Assembly: GCA_018714575.1 (NCBI GenBank)
Contig: DVNF01000158.1
Coordinates: 1-5,968, forward strand
From: Candidatus Stercoripulliclostridium merdigallinarum
GTDB taxonomy: Bacteria; Bacillota; Clostridia; Christensenellales; DTU072
Direction of reading: 5' to 3'
Length of the DNA stretch: 5,968 nucleotides
Part shown: piece by piece, positions 1 through 5,304 of the stretch
How positions within the stretch are numbered: the first letter of the stretch is position 1
Layout: each line of letters begins with the position of its first letter
The notes under the pieces: model-generated
What the model was told of the DNA's origin: nothing
Database searches by the model: none
The model's input: only the letters and a program-made list of their open reading frames with translations
Made by a program: the position numbers and the translations under genes

Positions 1-2
1 AT

Positions 3-509
3 GCGGCAGAGGCTGGGGATATTCCCGTCCTAAACGACGAAAAGACGCGTCGCAAAGTAAAAGCAAAACATATATTCGGTAAAAACTTGTTCGATAACGA
101 GATCGGAAAAGTAATGACCGATCGCGCGATAAAGCTGTTGGAACGGGTAGGGCTGGGCGACAGACAGACTGCGTATCCGTGCGAACTGTCGGGCGGTCAG
201 TGCCAGAGAGTGGCTATTGCAAGGGCGCTTGCCTTGGAACCCGACGTGTTGTGCTTTGACGAACCTACCAGCGCCCTTGATCCGGAGTTGACAGGTGAAG
301 TTTTAAAGGTCATAAAGGGTTTAAAATCGTCTGACAGGACTATGATAGTCGTTACTCACGAAATGGAATTCGCACGCGGTGTGGCGGATAAGGTCATTTT
401 TATGGCAAACGGAATTATAGAGGAAGAGGGGACCCCGGAAGAGGTTTTCGGTAACCCGAAGTCTGAAAAGACGATAGCATTCCTTAGGAAGAGCGCGGAG
501 GCGGTATAA
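3..509 (+). CDS. Amino-acid ABC transporter ATP-binding protein (GlnQ/HisP-like), 5' truncated
   Basis: Cytoplasmic ATPase subunit of a polar-amino-acid uptake ABC transporter, which powers import with a permease and a binding protein not seen here. The frame is open to the left edge, so only the last 168 residues are present and the Walker A and Q-loop lie outside the window. Visible in order: ABC signature LSGGQCQRVAIARAL, Walker B VLCFDEP followed by the D-loop SALD, and the H-loop VTHE. The C-terminal stretch (GIIEEEGTPEEVF, then NPK and AFL) is typical of the GlnQ/HisP family. The TTG at 87 and the ATG at 114 lie inside the conserved fold and are not credible starts. About 44 residues precede LLERVGL without the usual NLFPHLTVLENI stretch, which suggests an insertion in the helical subdomain. 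The stop is one base before the next start, so the two genes are cotranscribed. The substrate cannot be read from this subunit alone. Confidence 0.9.
   Translation, partial: AAEAGDIPVLNDEKTRRKVKAKHIFGKNLFDNEIGKVMTDRAIKLLERVGLGDRQTAYPCELSGGQCQRVAIARALALEPDVLCFDEPTSALDPELTGEVLKVIKGLKSSDRTMIVVTHEMEFARGVADKVIFMANGIIEEEGTPEEVFGNPKSEKTIAFLRKSAEAV
497..501 (+). promoter_or_regulatory. Ribosome-binding site inside the upstream gene
   Basis: GGAGG lies within the last codons of the ABC ATPase gene, nine bases before the ATG at 511. It fixes the start of the TrpR-like gene and shows how tightly the two genes are packed. Confidence 0.75.
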
Positions 510-510
510 T

Positions 511-792
511 ATGGGACACATACCGGAACAGATGATGAACGAACTGTATTCGGCGTTTGTAGCGATCGATAACGCGGCGGACGCGGAAAAGTTTTTAAAC
601 GATCTTTGCACGGCAAAGGAGTTGGAGCAAATGGCGCAACGGGTAAGGGCGGCAAAGTTATTGTTGGAAGGAAAGACTTATGCGCAGGTTATCACGGAAA
701 CGGATATATCCTCCGCCACCTTATCCCGTGTTTCGCGGTGTATACAATACGGCGAAGGCGGTTACGCCTCGGTTTTGAAAAAAGGTAAATAA
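511..792 (+). CDS. YerC/YecD-family TrpR-related DNA-binding protein
   Basis: Small (93 aa) helical regulator of the TrpR superfamily, of the YerC/YecD type common in Bacillota. Residues 1-48 are helical and contain the family stretch FLNDLCTAKELEQMAQRV. Residues about 49-80 form the helix-turn-helix (LLLEGKTYAQVITETDISSA, then TLSRVSRCIQYG). The ATG at 511 is set by a GGAGG at 497-501 with a 9-base gap; that site lies inside the end of the ABC ATPase gene, and only one base separates the two genes, so translation is probably coupled. TrpR-family proteins bind DNA in response to an amino acid. From memory, clostridial members of this group have been predicted to control histidine genes (HisR), so this protein may regulate the transporter it is linked to; that part is inference. 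The family assignment is strong and the regulon is unknown. Confidence 0.88.
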   Translation: MGHIPEQMMNELYSAFVAIDNAADAEKFLNDLCTAKELEQMAQRVRAAKLLLEGKTYAQVITETDISSATLSRVSRCIQYGEGGYASVLKKGK

Positions 793-814
793 CCTGAATA
801 AGAATTTTTATCAG

Positions 815-848
815 ACCGCCTCTTCACGGGGGCGGTTTTTCGTTTTTT
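815..848 (+). terminator. Intrinsic terminator after the ABC/TrpR-like pair
   Basis: ACCGCC (815-820) pairs with GGCGGT (831-836). The stem can be extended inwards by T-G, C-G and T-G pairs around a TCAC loop. It is followed by a U-rich tail (TTTTTCGTTTTTT). It ends the first transcription unit and separates it from the glycerol operon. Confidence 0.88.
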
Positions 849-852
849 ATCG

Positions 853-871
853 TCAATTTTTGGAAAATTGA
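853..871. promoter_or_regulatory. 19-bp palindrome upstream of the gldA promoter (putative operator)
   Basis: TCAATTTT (853-860) and AAAATTGA (864-871) are perfect 8-base inverted arms around a TGG centre, ending three bases before the -35 hexamer. The half-site ATTGA recurs at 874-878, overlapping the -35, so CGTCAAT (851-857) and ATTGACG (874-880) form a second, wider inverted repeat. The position suits a transcription-factor site for the glycerol operon. It does not match the Rex or catabolite-responsive-element consensus as I know them, and the cognate factor is unknown. Confidence 0.5.
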
Positions 872-874
872 GTA

Positions 875-903
875 TTGACGGCACTTATAATTTGATTTAT
901 AAT
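875..903 (+). promoter_or_regulatory. Sigma-A-type promoter of the gldA-dhaKL operon
   Basis: TTGACG (875-880), a 17-base spacer and a perfect TATAAT (898-903) make a near-consensus vegetative promoter. A second TATAAT at 886-891 lies in the spacer but has no well-placed -35. Transcription would start near 910 and leave a short leader of about 30 bases with a strong AAAGGAG site (927-933) before the ATG at 942. Confidence 0.82.
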
Positions 904-941
904 TAATTTAAACAAAAATTCACATCAAAGGAGATGTATTA

Positions 942-2084
942 ATGAGAAAAGCATTTATTTGCCCCACTAAATACGTTCAAGGCGAAGACGAACTTTTGAA
1001 CCTCGGTTATTTTGTAAAGACCTTTGGTAAAAAGGCTCTTTTGATAGCGCACAAGGACGATTCCGCCAGGGTACAGGCGAAATTGGACGCTACCGCCGCA
1101 AAATACAAAATCGAATTTGTAAAAGTCGACTTTACCGGCGAATGCTCCCGCCAAGAAGTGGCAAGACTGCAAAAGATAGCCAAGGATAACCGTTGCGCTT
1201 GCACTATAGGCTTGGGCGGCGGCAAAGCCATCGATACCGCAAAATGCGTCGCCGAAGGCAATGCTTTGATCATTTGCCCGACGATCGCCGCGACCGACGC
1301 GCCTACTTCGCACTCCGCTGTTTTGTACACTCCGGACGGCGCCTTTGACGATTATGCGTATTTCAAACAAAGCCCCTCGGTTATTTTGATCGACACGACG
1401 GTTATCGCCAACGCTCCCGTCAGATTCCTGGTTTCCGGTATGGGCGACGCTCTGTCCACTTACTTCGAAGCCAGAGCCAACGAAAAATCTTTCGGAAACG
1501 TCAACGCAGGTCTGCCGTGCGGCGCGAACCGCGCTAAGGGCGAAAACCTGGCTATGGGCACAAAGACTGCTTACGCTTTGGCGGAACTGTGCTATCAAAC
1601 GCTGTTGGAAGACGGCTTTAAGGCAAGGCTGGCTTGCGAATCCAAAGTCGTTACTCCCGCGTTGGAAAACATTATCGAAGCCAACATCCTGCTCAGCGGT
1701 CTGGGATTCGAATCCGGCGGTTTGGCAGCCGCTCACGCGATACACGACGGCTTGACCGTTTTGGAAGAAACCCATAAGTTCTTCCACGGCGAAAAAGTTG
1801 CATTCGGAACGCTGTGCCAATTGGTACTCGAAAACGCTCCGATGGAAGAGATCGAAGAAGTCGTCGGTTTCTGCCTGCAGGTAGGACTGCCGGTCTGCCT
1901 TGCCGACCTCGGCGTAGAAGACATCGGCGACAGACTGATGGAAGTTGCCGAAAAAGCTTGCATACCCGACGAATCCGTTCACTTCATGCCCTTCAAAGTC
2001 ACCCCGAAGGACGTTGCCGCAGCCATTATCGCTGCCGACAAGATCGGCGAAGCCATGAAATATTCCGACGGTTGCTGCTGCTAA
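942..2084 (+). CDS. gldA: Glycerol dehydrogenase (iron-containing alcohol dehydrogenase superfamily)
   Basis: NAD-dependent oxidation of glycerol to dihydroxyacetone in the cytoplasm. At 380 aa it is near the usual length (about 365-370). The N-terminal Rossmann-like domain carries GGGKAID (92-98) for dinucleotide binding and TDAPTS (118-123). The C-terminal helical domain supplies the expected metal ligands D169 (in GMGDA), H265 (in LAAAH) and H282 (in FFHGEKVAFG), with the same 17-residue His-His spacing as E. coli GldA as I recall it. The start is fixed by AAAGGAG at 927-933. The gene is followed on the same strand by dihydroxyacetone kinase, which would consume its product, so the pair forms a catabolic operon. 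Oddities: the protein ends in three cysteines (DGCCC), and SHS stands where many homologues have SAL just after TDAPT. Substrate specificity within the family varies, but the neighbour strongly supports glycerol. Confidence 0.93.
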   Translation: MRKAFICPTKYVQGEDELLNLGYFVKTFGKKALLIAHKDDSARVQAKLDATAAKYKIEFVKVDFTGECSRQEVARLQKIAKDNRCACTIGLGGGKAIDTAKCVAEGNALIICPTIAATDAPTSHSAVLYTPDGAFDDYAYFKQSPSVILIDTTVIANAPVRFLVSGMGDALSTYFEARANEKSFGNVNAGLPCGANRAKGENLAMGTKTAYALAELCYQTLLEDGFKARLACESKVVTPALENIIEANILLSGLGFESGGLAAAHAIHDGLTVLEETHKFFHGEKVAFGTLCQLVLENAPMEEIEEVVGFCLQVGLPVCLADLGVEDIGDRLMEVAEKACIPDESVHFMPFKVTPKDVAAAIIAADKIGEAMKYSDGCCC

Positions 2085-2098
2085 GATTTAACTTTTCC

Positions 2099-2138
2099 AC
2101 TTGTGCCGTGGGGAAACCCTCGGCACAAGTTTTATTTT
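2099..2138 (+). terminator. Terminator-like hairpin between gldA and the DHA kinase gene (possible attenuator)
   Basis: ACTTGTGCCG (2099-2108) and CGGCACAAGT (2121-2130) are perfect 10-base inverted arms. Inside, after one T/T mismatch, GGG (2110-2112) pairs with CCC (2117-2119) around a GAAA tetraloop. The stem is followed by TTTTATTTT, and the next gene's ribosome-binding site AGGAGG begins at 2139. This has the form of an intrinsic terminator, yet both flanking genes belong to one pathway. It probably gives partial termination, or stabilises the 3' end of the gldA message, so that gldA and the kinase are made in unequal amounts. Confidence 0.72.
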
Positions 2139-2155
2139 AGGAGGTACTTTCCAAT

Positions 2156-3946
2156 ATGAAAAAAATAATGAACACCGCCGAAAGCTTCGTGTACGATATG
2201 TGTCACGGCATGGCTAAAGCGCACCCCGAATTGGAGTTCGTAGAAAAATATAAAGTCGTAAAGAAAAAAGTTATCGATCGCGACAAAGTTACCTTGATTT
2301 CGGGTGGCGGCTCCGGTCACGAACCTGCTCACGCCGGTTTTGTCGGCACAGGTATGTTGGACGCCGCCGTTTGCGGCGACATATTCGCTTCGCCGTCGCA
2401 GATCCAGGTTTACAACGCGTTGAAGATGACCGCTTCGAAAAAGGGTACCTTGATGATCGTCAAAAACTATTCGGGCGACTGCATGAACTTCAATAATGCC
2501 GGAGCTTTGGCAAAGGAAGACGGTATCCAAGTCGACGCAGTTTACGTCAACGACGACATAGCGGTAAAAGATTCTTTGTACACCGTCGGCAGGCGCGGCG
2601 TTGCCGGCACCGTATTCGTTCACAAGATCGCCGGCGCGGCAGCCGAACAAGGCAAATCCCTTGCCGAAGTCAAAGCCGTTGCCGAAAAAGTCATCGCCAA
2701 TATCCGTTCTTTCGGCTTTGCGTTGACTTCCTGCACCGTTCCCGCGGCAGGTTCTCCGACCTTTGAAATAGGCGAAGACGAAATGGAATTCGGCGTCGGT
2801 ATACACGGCGAGCCGGGCAGAAAACGCGAAAAATTGATTTCCGCGGACGCTTTGGCGGCAAGGATCGTTCCCGATATAGCGACGGATTTAGGATTGAAAG
2901 CCGGCGAAGAAATCGCTTTGTTGATCAACGGTTTCGGCGGTTCGCCGTTACAAGAACTGTATTTGTTCAACAATTCCGTCACTAACGAATTGGAAAAGGC
3001 AGGCGTCAAAATTTACAAGACTTTGGTCGGCAACTATATGACCTCTATCGACATGGCAGGGGCTTCGGTCACGTTCCTCAGGCTGGACGACGAACTGAAA
3101 GCATACCTGGATTATCCCGTAGCTACTCCGGCTATTACTTGGGGCGGATCTTCCAAAGAGGACGTCGCGGCAAGGGAAGCTATTCAGGCATTGGCAAAAG
3201 CGTTGAACGTCACTCCCGCGACTTTTGCGAAAAAGGCCGAAGCCGTACAGGAAGCAGCCGTCGAAGAGGAAGCCGGCAGCTATGCTTTCGAAGGTAAACC
3301 CGTTATCGGTGAAAAGATCAATACTCCCGGAATGGGCAAGTTGGTAGAGCTGATGGCTGACATTATAATTGAAAACGAAGTGCCGTTCTGCAAGGCTGAC
3401 CGTTGCGGCGACGGAGATTTCGGTATGAGTATTGCAAAAGGCTTTAAACAGCTGAAAAAGGATTGGGATTCCAGAAAGAAAGGCGACGTAGGCGAATTTT
3501 TGATCAGCTGTTCCGAAGTTATCATGGAATATTGCGGCGGCGCTTCCGGTCCCATTTGGGGTTCTGCGTTCCGCTATGCAGGAAAAGCCGTAAAGGGCAA
3601 AAAGGAAATCGATCTTGCCGACCTTGCCGCTATCTTCCAAGCCGCCGTCGAAGGCGTACAGGAGACGGGCAGGAAGTCCTTCGGAAAGGGCGCCGTCGTA
3701 GGCGACAAGACTTTGATCGACGCTTTGGTACCTGCGGCAGACACGCTGACCGCAGCCGCGAAAGAGGGTATGAAGATGAAAGCCGCTATGAAAAAGGCTG
3801 CCGCCGCGGCAGTCGAAGGCGCGGACAAAACGAAGTTTATCCAAGCCAAAATGGGCAGAGCCGGAGTTACCGATTCCGAAGGCTATCCGGACGCGGGCGC
3901 ATACGGTTTGGGTGTCATCTTTACCGAAATTTGCAAACGCATCTAA
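2156..3946 (+). CDS. Dihydroxyacetone kinase, single-chain ATP-dependent (DhaK-DhaL fusion)
   Basis: Phosphorylates dihydroxyacetone to dihydroxyacetone phosphate, feeding glycolysis after GldA. At 596 aa it is somewhat longer than the Citrobacter-type kinase (about 550). The DhaK domain (about 1-330) has GGGSGHEPAHAGF (50-62), NYSGD with D108, and GIHGEPG with H217, the histidine that binds substrate covalently in this family. A linker rich in Ala and Glu (about 335-385) leads to the DhaL ATP domain (about 390-596), with CGDGDFG (417-423), GGASGPIWGSAF (461-472), GDKTLIDAL (516-524) and GRAG (567-570). No PTS partner (DhaM) is visible, and the fused DhaL domain implies ATP as phosphate donor. 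AGGAGG at 2139-2144 fixes the start; an ATG four codons later (2168) is less well placed. One oddity: the first acidic residue of the DhaL metal-binding motif (D415) is one position closer to GDGD than in homologues I recall. Confidence 0.94.
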   Translation: MKKIMNTAESFVYDMCHGMAKAHPELEFVEKYKVVKKKVIDRDKVTLISGGGSGHEPAHAGFVGTGMLDAAVCGDIFASPSQIQVYNALKMTASKKGTLMIVKNYSGDCMNFNNAGALAKEDGIQVDAVYVNDDIAVKDSLYTVGRRGVAGTVFVHKIAGAAAEQGKSLAEVKAVAEKVIANIRSFGFALTSCTVPAAGSPTFEIGEDEMEFGVGIHGEPGRKREKLISADALAARIVPDIATDLGLKAGEEIALLINGFGGSPLQELYLFNNSVTNELEKAGVKIYKTLVGNYMTSIDMAGASVTFLRLDDELKAYLDYPVATPAITWGGSSKEDVAAREAIQALAKALNVTPATFAKKAEAVQEAAVEEEAGSYAFEGKPVIGEKINTPGMGKLVELMADIIIENEVPFCKADRCGDGDFGMSIAKGFKQLKKDWDSRKKGDVGEFLISCSEVIMEYCGGASGPIWGSAFRYAGKAVKGKKEIDLADLAAIFQAAVEGVQETGRKSFGKGAVVGDKTLIDALVPAADTLTAAAKEGMKMKAAMKKAAAAAVEGADKTKFIQAKMGRAGVTDSEGYPDAGAYGLGVIFTEICKRI

Positions 3947-3961
3947 TTGTTATTATCCGAT

Positions 3962-3993
3962 AAAAAACCGAGCCTGCGCGGCTCGGTTTTTTT
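3962..3993. terminator. Bidirectional intrinsic terminator between convergent operons
   Basis: CCGAGCC (3968-3974) pairs with GGCTCGG (3980-3986) around a five-base loop. A run of six A precedes the stem and seven T follow it, so the same hairpin can stop plus-strand transcription from the kinase gene and minus-strand transcription from the membrane-protein gene that ends at 4020. Confidence 0.92.
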
Positions 3994-4019
3994 CGTAAGA
4001 ATAAGAATCAAATCGATTA

Positions 4020-4577
4020 TTATTTTTCCGTGGGGTTGATTTTGACGTCCTGTTTTTTTGTAAATCGGGTTATCAACGCCGTCAAAGGTTTAAACAGCAA
4101 GGGGAACAGCACAAGGTTACAGGCGATTTGCGCAACGTAAAACCAGGTGCCGCGCAGAAAATAGATAACAAAGCGTTCCCCGAAATTATAAAAGTATCCC
4201 GTTGTCAATCCGACGTCTACCAAAGCCGAAAGTACCGAAAACTCCACCGTCAGCACAAAAGCCGCTATGGTAGGTATTATCCGTGACGGTTTGATAAATC
4301 GGGAGAGTATGCAAAACGAAAAAGCTACCAGCGGCCAATGTATGAAATATGTTATCACCCAGCTGCCGAATCCCCAGATCAATGTTTCTATCGCCGCGAA
4401 GACGCCCGACGCTGCAATGCCTTTCCAACCCAAAGTAAAGCCGTAAACGGCGCATAACAAAGTAACCACCTCGATATTCGGCAGCCACATCAACGCAAAT
4501 TTTGCCGCCGACAAAGTTGCCGCGGCAAGTGCGATCTGCACTATGGAAACGGTACTTTTTCTGACGCCGTTACTCAT
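4020..4577 (-). CDS. ECF-type transporter S component-like membrane protein, probable corrinoid/vitamin uptake
   Basis: A 185-aa integral membrane protein with about six hydrophobic helices (roughly 10-30, 35-50, 53-71, 73-93, 100-122 and 143-165) and a basic C-terminal tail, the size and layout of ECF S components, which bind a micronutrient and work with a shared EcfA/EcfA'/EcfT module. The first helix is rich in small residues (ALAAATLSAAKFAL), as expected where S components contact EcfT. WGFGSW (68-73) and LFKPL (161-165) match a pattern I associate with Clostridia proteins annotated simply as ECF S component. Its ATG overlaps the stop of the upstream lipoprotein gene (ATGA), and no good Shine-Dalgarno precedes it, so it likely depends on translational coupling. 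It lies downstream of a cobalamin riboswitch, hence the suggestion of a B12-related substrate. No EcfA or EcfT gene is in the window. Family call moderate to good, substrate inferred. Confidence 0.72.
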   Translation of the reverse strand: MSNGVRKSTVSIVQIALAAATLSAAKFALMWLPNIEVVTLLCAVYGFTLGWKGIAASGVFAAIETLIWGFGSWVITYFIHWPLVAFSFCILSRFIKPSRIIPTIAAFVLTVEFSVLSALVDVGLTTGYFYNFGERFVIYFLRGTWFYVAQIACNLVLFPLLFKPLTALITRFTKKQDVKINPTEK

Positions 4578-5029
4578 TTAAAAAAATCAATAGGTGATGT
4601 GATCGTTCCTATATATATAATTTCGCCGGGGACGATACTCATATCGTTTGCGCCTACGCCGGAGCTGCACAATTCGGTATCTCCGAAAGTCATCGTTTTG
4701 GCATATTCGGAAGTATCGAAATCGCTTTCCACCGAAGTATAAAGATAGATATATTCGGGCGGTTCGGGGGCAAGCCGATCGACTTTCGTCAACATTCCTT
4801 CTACCATTTCGTATTCGATTTTTGCCGCGGTAAACAGTTCCGGTAAAGTCACTTCGCGGCTGATACCGTTTAAGTCGATAGCGATTTCCTGCGGTTCGTC
4901 GTAACCGATGACCAATGTCAGTTCGTCGCCTTCGGCAAAAGTTTCGCCGGAATTGTTATCGCATGCCGCAAGAGCGACGACGGACAGCGCAATCAGGGCT
5001 AGCATAAAGACGTAAAACAGTTTTTTCAT
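4574..5029 (-). CDS. Small lipoprotein under cobalamin riboswitch control, possible DUF4430/transcobalamin-like ligand capture protein
   Basis: A 151-aa exported lipoprotein. The signal peptide (1-22) has a KK start, a hydrophobic core and a lipobox ending LAAC, giving lipidated Cys23. The mature part is acidic and looks beta-rich. Residues about 60-83 (TLPELFTAAKIEYEMVEGML then TKV) followed by YIYLYTS (93-99) and GVGANDMSIVPGEIIYIG (124-141) resemble the order of the DUF4430 fold (short helix, small strand hairpin, W/Y-rich strand, final 'DGD...Y' strand), a fold related to the C-terminal domain of transcobalamin. This resemblance is by eye and weak. It is the first gene after the B12 leader and overlaps the S-component gene by four bases, which suggests it delivers a corrinoid or related cofactor to that protein. 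GGAGG at 5037-5041, seven bases before the ATG, sets the start. It could instead be an unrelated small lipoprotein. Confidence 0.78.
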   Translation of the reverse strand: MKKLFYVFMLALIALSVVALAACDNNSGETFAEGDELTLVIGYDEPQEIAIDLNGISREVTLPELFTAAKIEYEMVEGMLTKVDRLAPEPPEYIYLYTSVESDFDTSEYAKTMTFGDTELCSSGVGANDMSIVPGEIIYIGTITSPIDFFK

Positions 5030-5036
5030 AGAAAAA

Positions 5037-5073
5037 CCTCCGTTGATTATTTTAACATTCGGACAAACGGAGG
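5037..5073 (-). promoter_or_regulatory. Ribosome-binding-site sequestering hairpin of the riboswitch
   Basis: In the minus-strand RNA, CCTCCGTT (5073-5066) is perfectly complementary to AACGGAGG (5044-5037), which contains the ribosome-binding site of the lipoprotein gene. The loop is 21 bases. Forming this helix would hide the site and block translation. Confidence 0.72.
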
Positions 5074-5089
5074 CAGCCCCTTGTAGGGT

Positions 5090-5109
5090 AAAAAAGCGCA
5101 GGCTTTGCG
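5090..5109 (-). terminator. Weak terminator-like hairpin in the riboswitch expression platform
   Basis: In the minus-strand RNA, CGCA (5109-5106) can pair with TGCG (5100-5097), or AAAGC (5106-5102) with GCTTT (5097-5093). Either is followed by a run of six U. The stems are short, so transcription termination here is possible but less convincing than the translational control seen downstream. Confidence 0.3.
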
Positions 5110-5111
5110 TT

Positions 5112-5126
5112 CCCCGTTTGCCCGGA
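5112..5126 (-). promoter_or_regulatory. Antisequestor/anti-P1 segment of the riboswitch
   Basis: Minus-strand GGGCAAACGGGG (5123-5112) can pair over 12 positions (two of them G-U) with the segment at 5072-5061, which overlaps the strand that hides the ribosome-binding site. Its upstream portion TCCGGGC (5126-5120) is complementary to GCCCGGA (5146-5140), which contains the 3' strand of P1. It is therefore placed to switch between aptamer closure and release of the ribosome-binding site. Confidence 0.55.
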
Positions 5127-5139
5127 AACGACTTTACGG

Positions 5140-5244
5140 TCCGGGCAGGTCATCCGACTTCCATAATCGGTTACGGTAATGGCTGTTGCGGCGGATTTTC
5201 ACCGCGCTTTCCCTGTTGACGGCGAACGTTACGCCGATCCCGGA
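5140..5244 (-). ncRNA. Cobalamin riboswitch aptamer, compact form
   Basis: Read on the minus strand, the region has the conserved order of the cobalamin aptamer: AGGGAAAGC (5214-5206), GGTGAAAATCC (5203-5193), CAGCC (5185-5181) and GGAAGTCGGATGACCTGCC (5162-5144). Closing helix P1 is formed by TCCGGG (5244-5239) and CCCGGA (5145-5140). A hairpin CCGA/TCGG corresponds to P6. It is only about 105 bases, so the large peripheral domain of long B12 riboswitches is absent. The canonical GCCACTG box reads GCCATTA. A promoter lies just upstream and the lipoprotein gene follows 110 bases downstream. Binding of a cobalamin would normally reduce expression of transport genes placed downstream. Confidence 0.88.
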
Positions 5245-5266
5245 TTCTATTTAATTTACTTCTAAT

Positions 5267-5294
5267 ATTATATACCTTGCCTCGGAAAAAGCAA
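5267..5294 (-). promoter_or_regulatory. Promoter of the riboswitch-lipoprotein-S component operon
   Basis: On the minus strand TTGCTT (5294-5289), a 16-base spacer and a perfect TATAAT (5272-5267) form a vegetative promoter. Transcription would start near 5260, leaving about 15 bases before the first riboswitch helix. The -35 lies only about ten bases past the stop of the upstream corrinoid gene. Confidence 0.75.
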
Positions 5295-5304
5295 GATAAA
5301 GCGG

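Noticed and set aside
87..116. TTG at 87 or ATG at 114 as a start for a short ABC protein
   Set aside because: The frame is open to the window edge, and starting here would remove Walker A and the Q-loop, so this is simply a truncated view of a longer gene.
939..1982. Long minus-strand open frame of 347 codons opposite gldA
   Set aside because: It lies entirely within a gene with clear family motifs, has no ribosome-binding site, and its product is low-complexity Phe/Gln/Ser-rich text typical of antisense of a codon-biased gene.
2066..2090. Selenocysteine or recoding signal at the Cys-rich end of gldA
   Set aside because: The gene ends in an ordinary TAA directly after three TGC codons, with no in-frame TGA.
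2132..3844. Minus-strand open frames opposite the dihydroxyacetone kinase (2132-2806 and 2948-3844)
   Set aside because: Antisense shadows of a well-supported kinase; no recognisable domain and no start signals.
3463..3963. Plus-strand 166-codon frame overlapping the DhaL domain in another frame
   Set aside because: Arg-rich translation produced by frame shift of GAC/GCC-rich codons; the kinase frame has intact motifs throughout.
5276..5295. CTTGC/GCAAG inverted repeat after the corrinoid gene as a terminator
   Set aside because: Only five pairs with a ten-base loop, and the T-run is in the loop rather than after the stem; it is better explained by the overlapping promoter.
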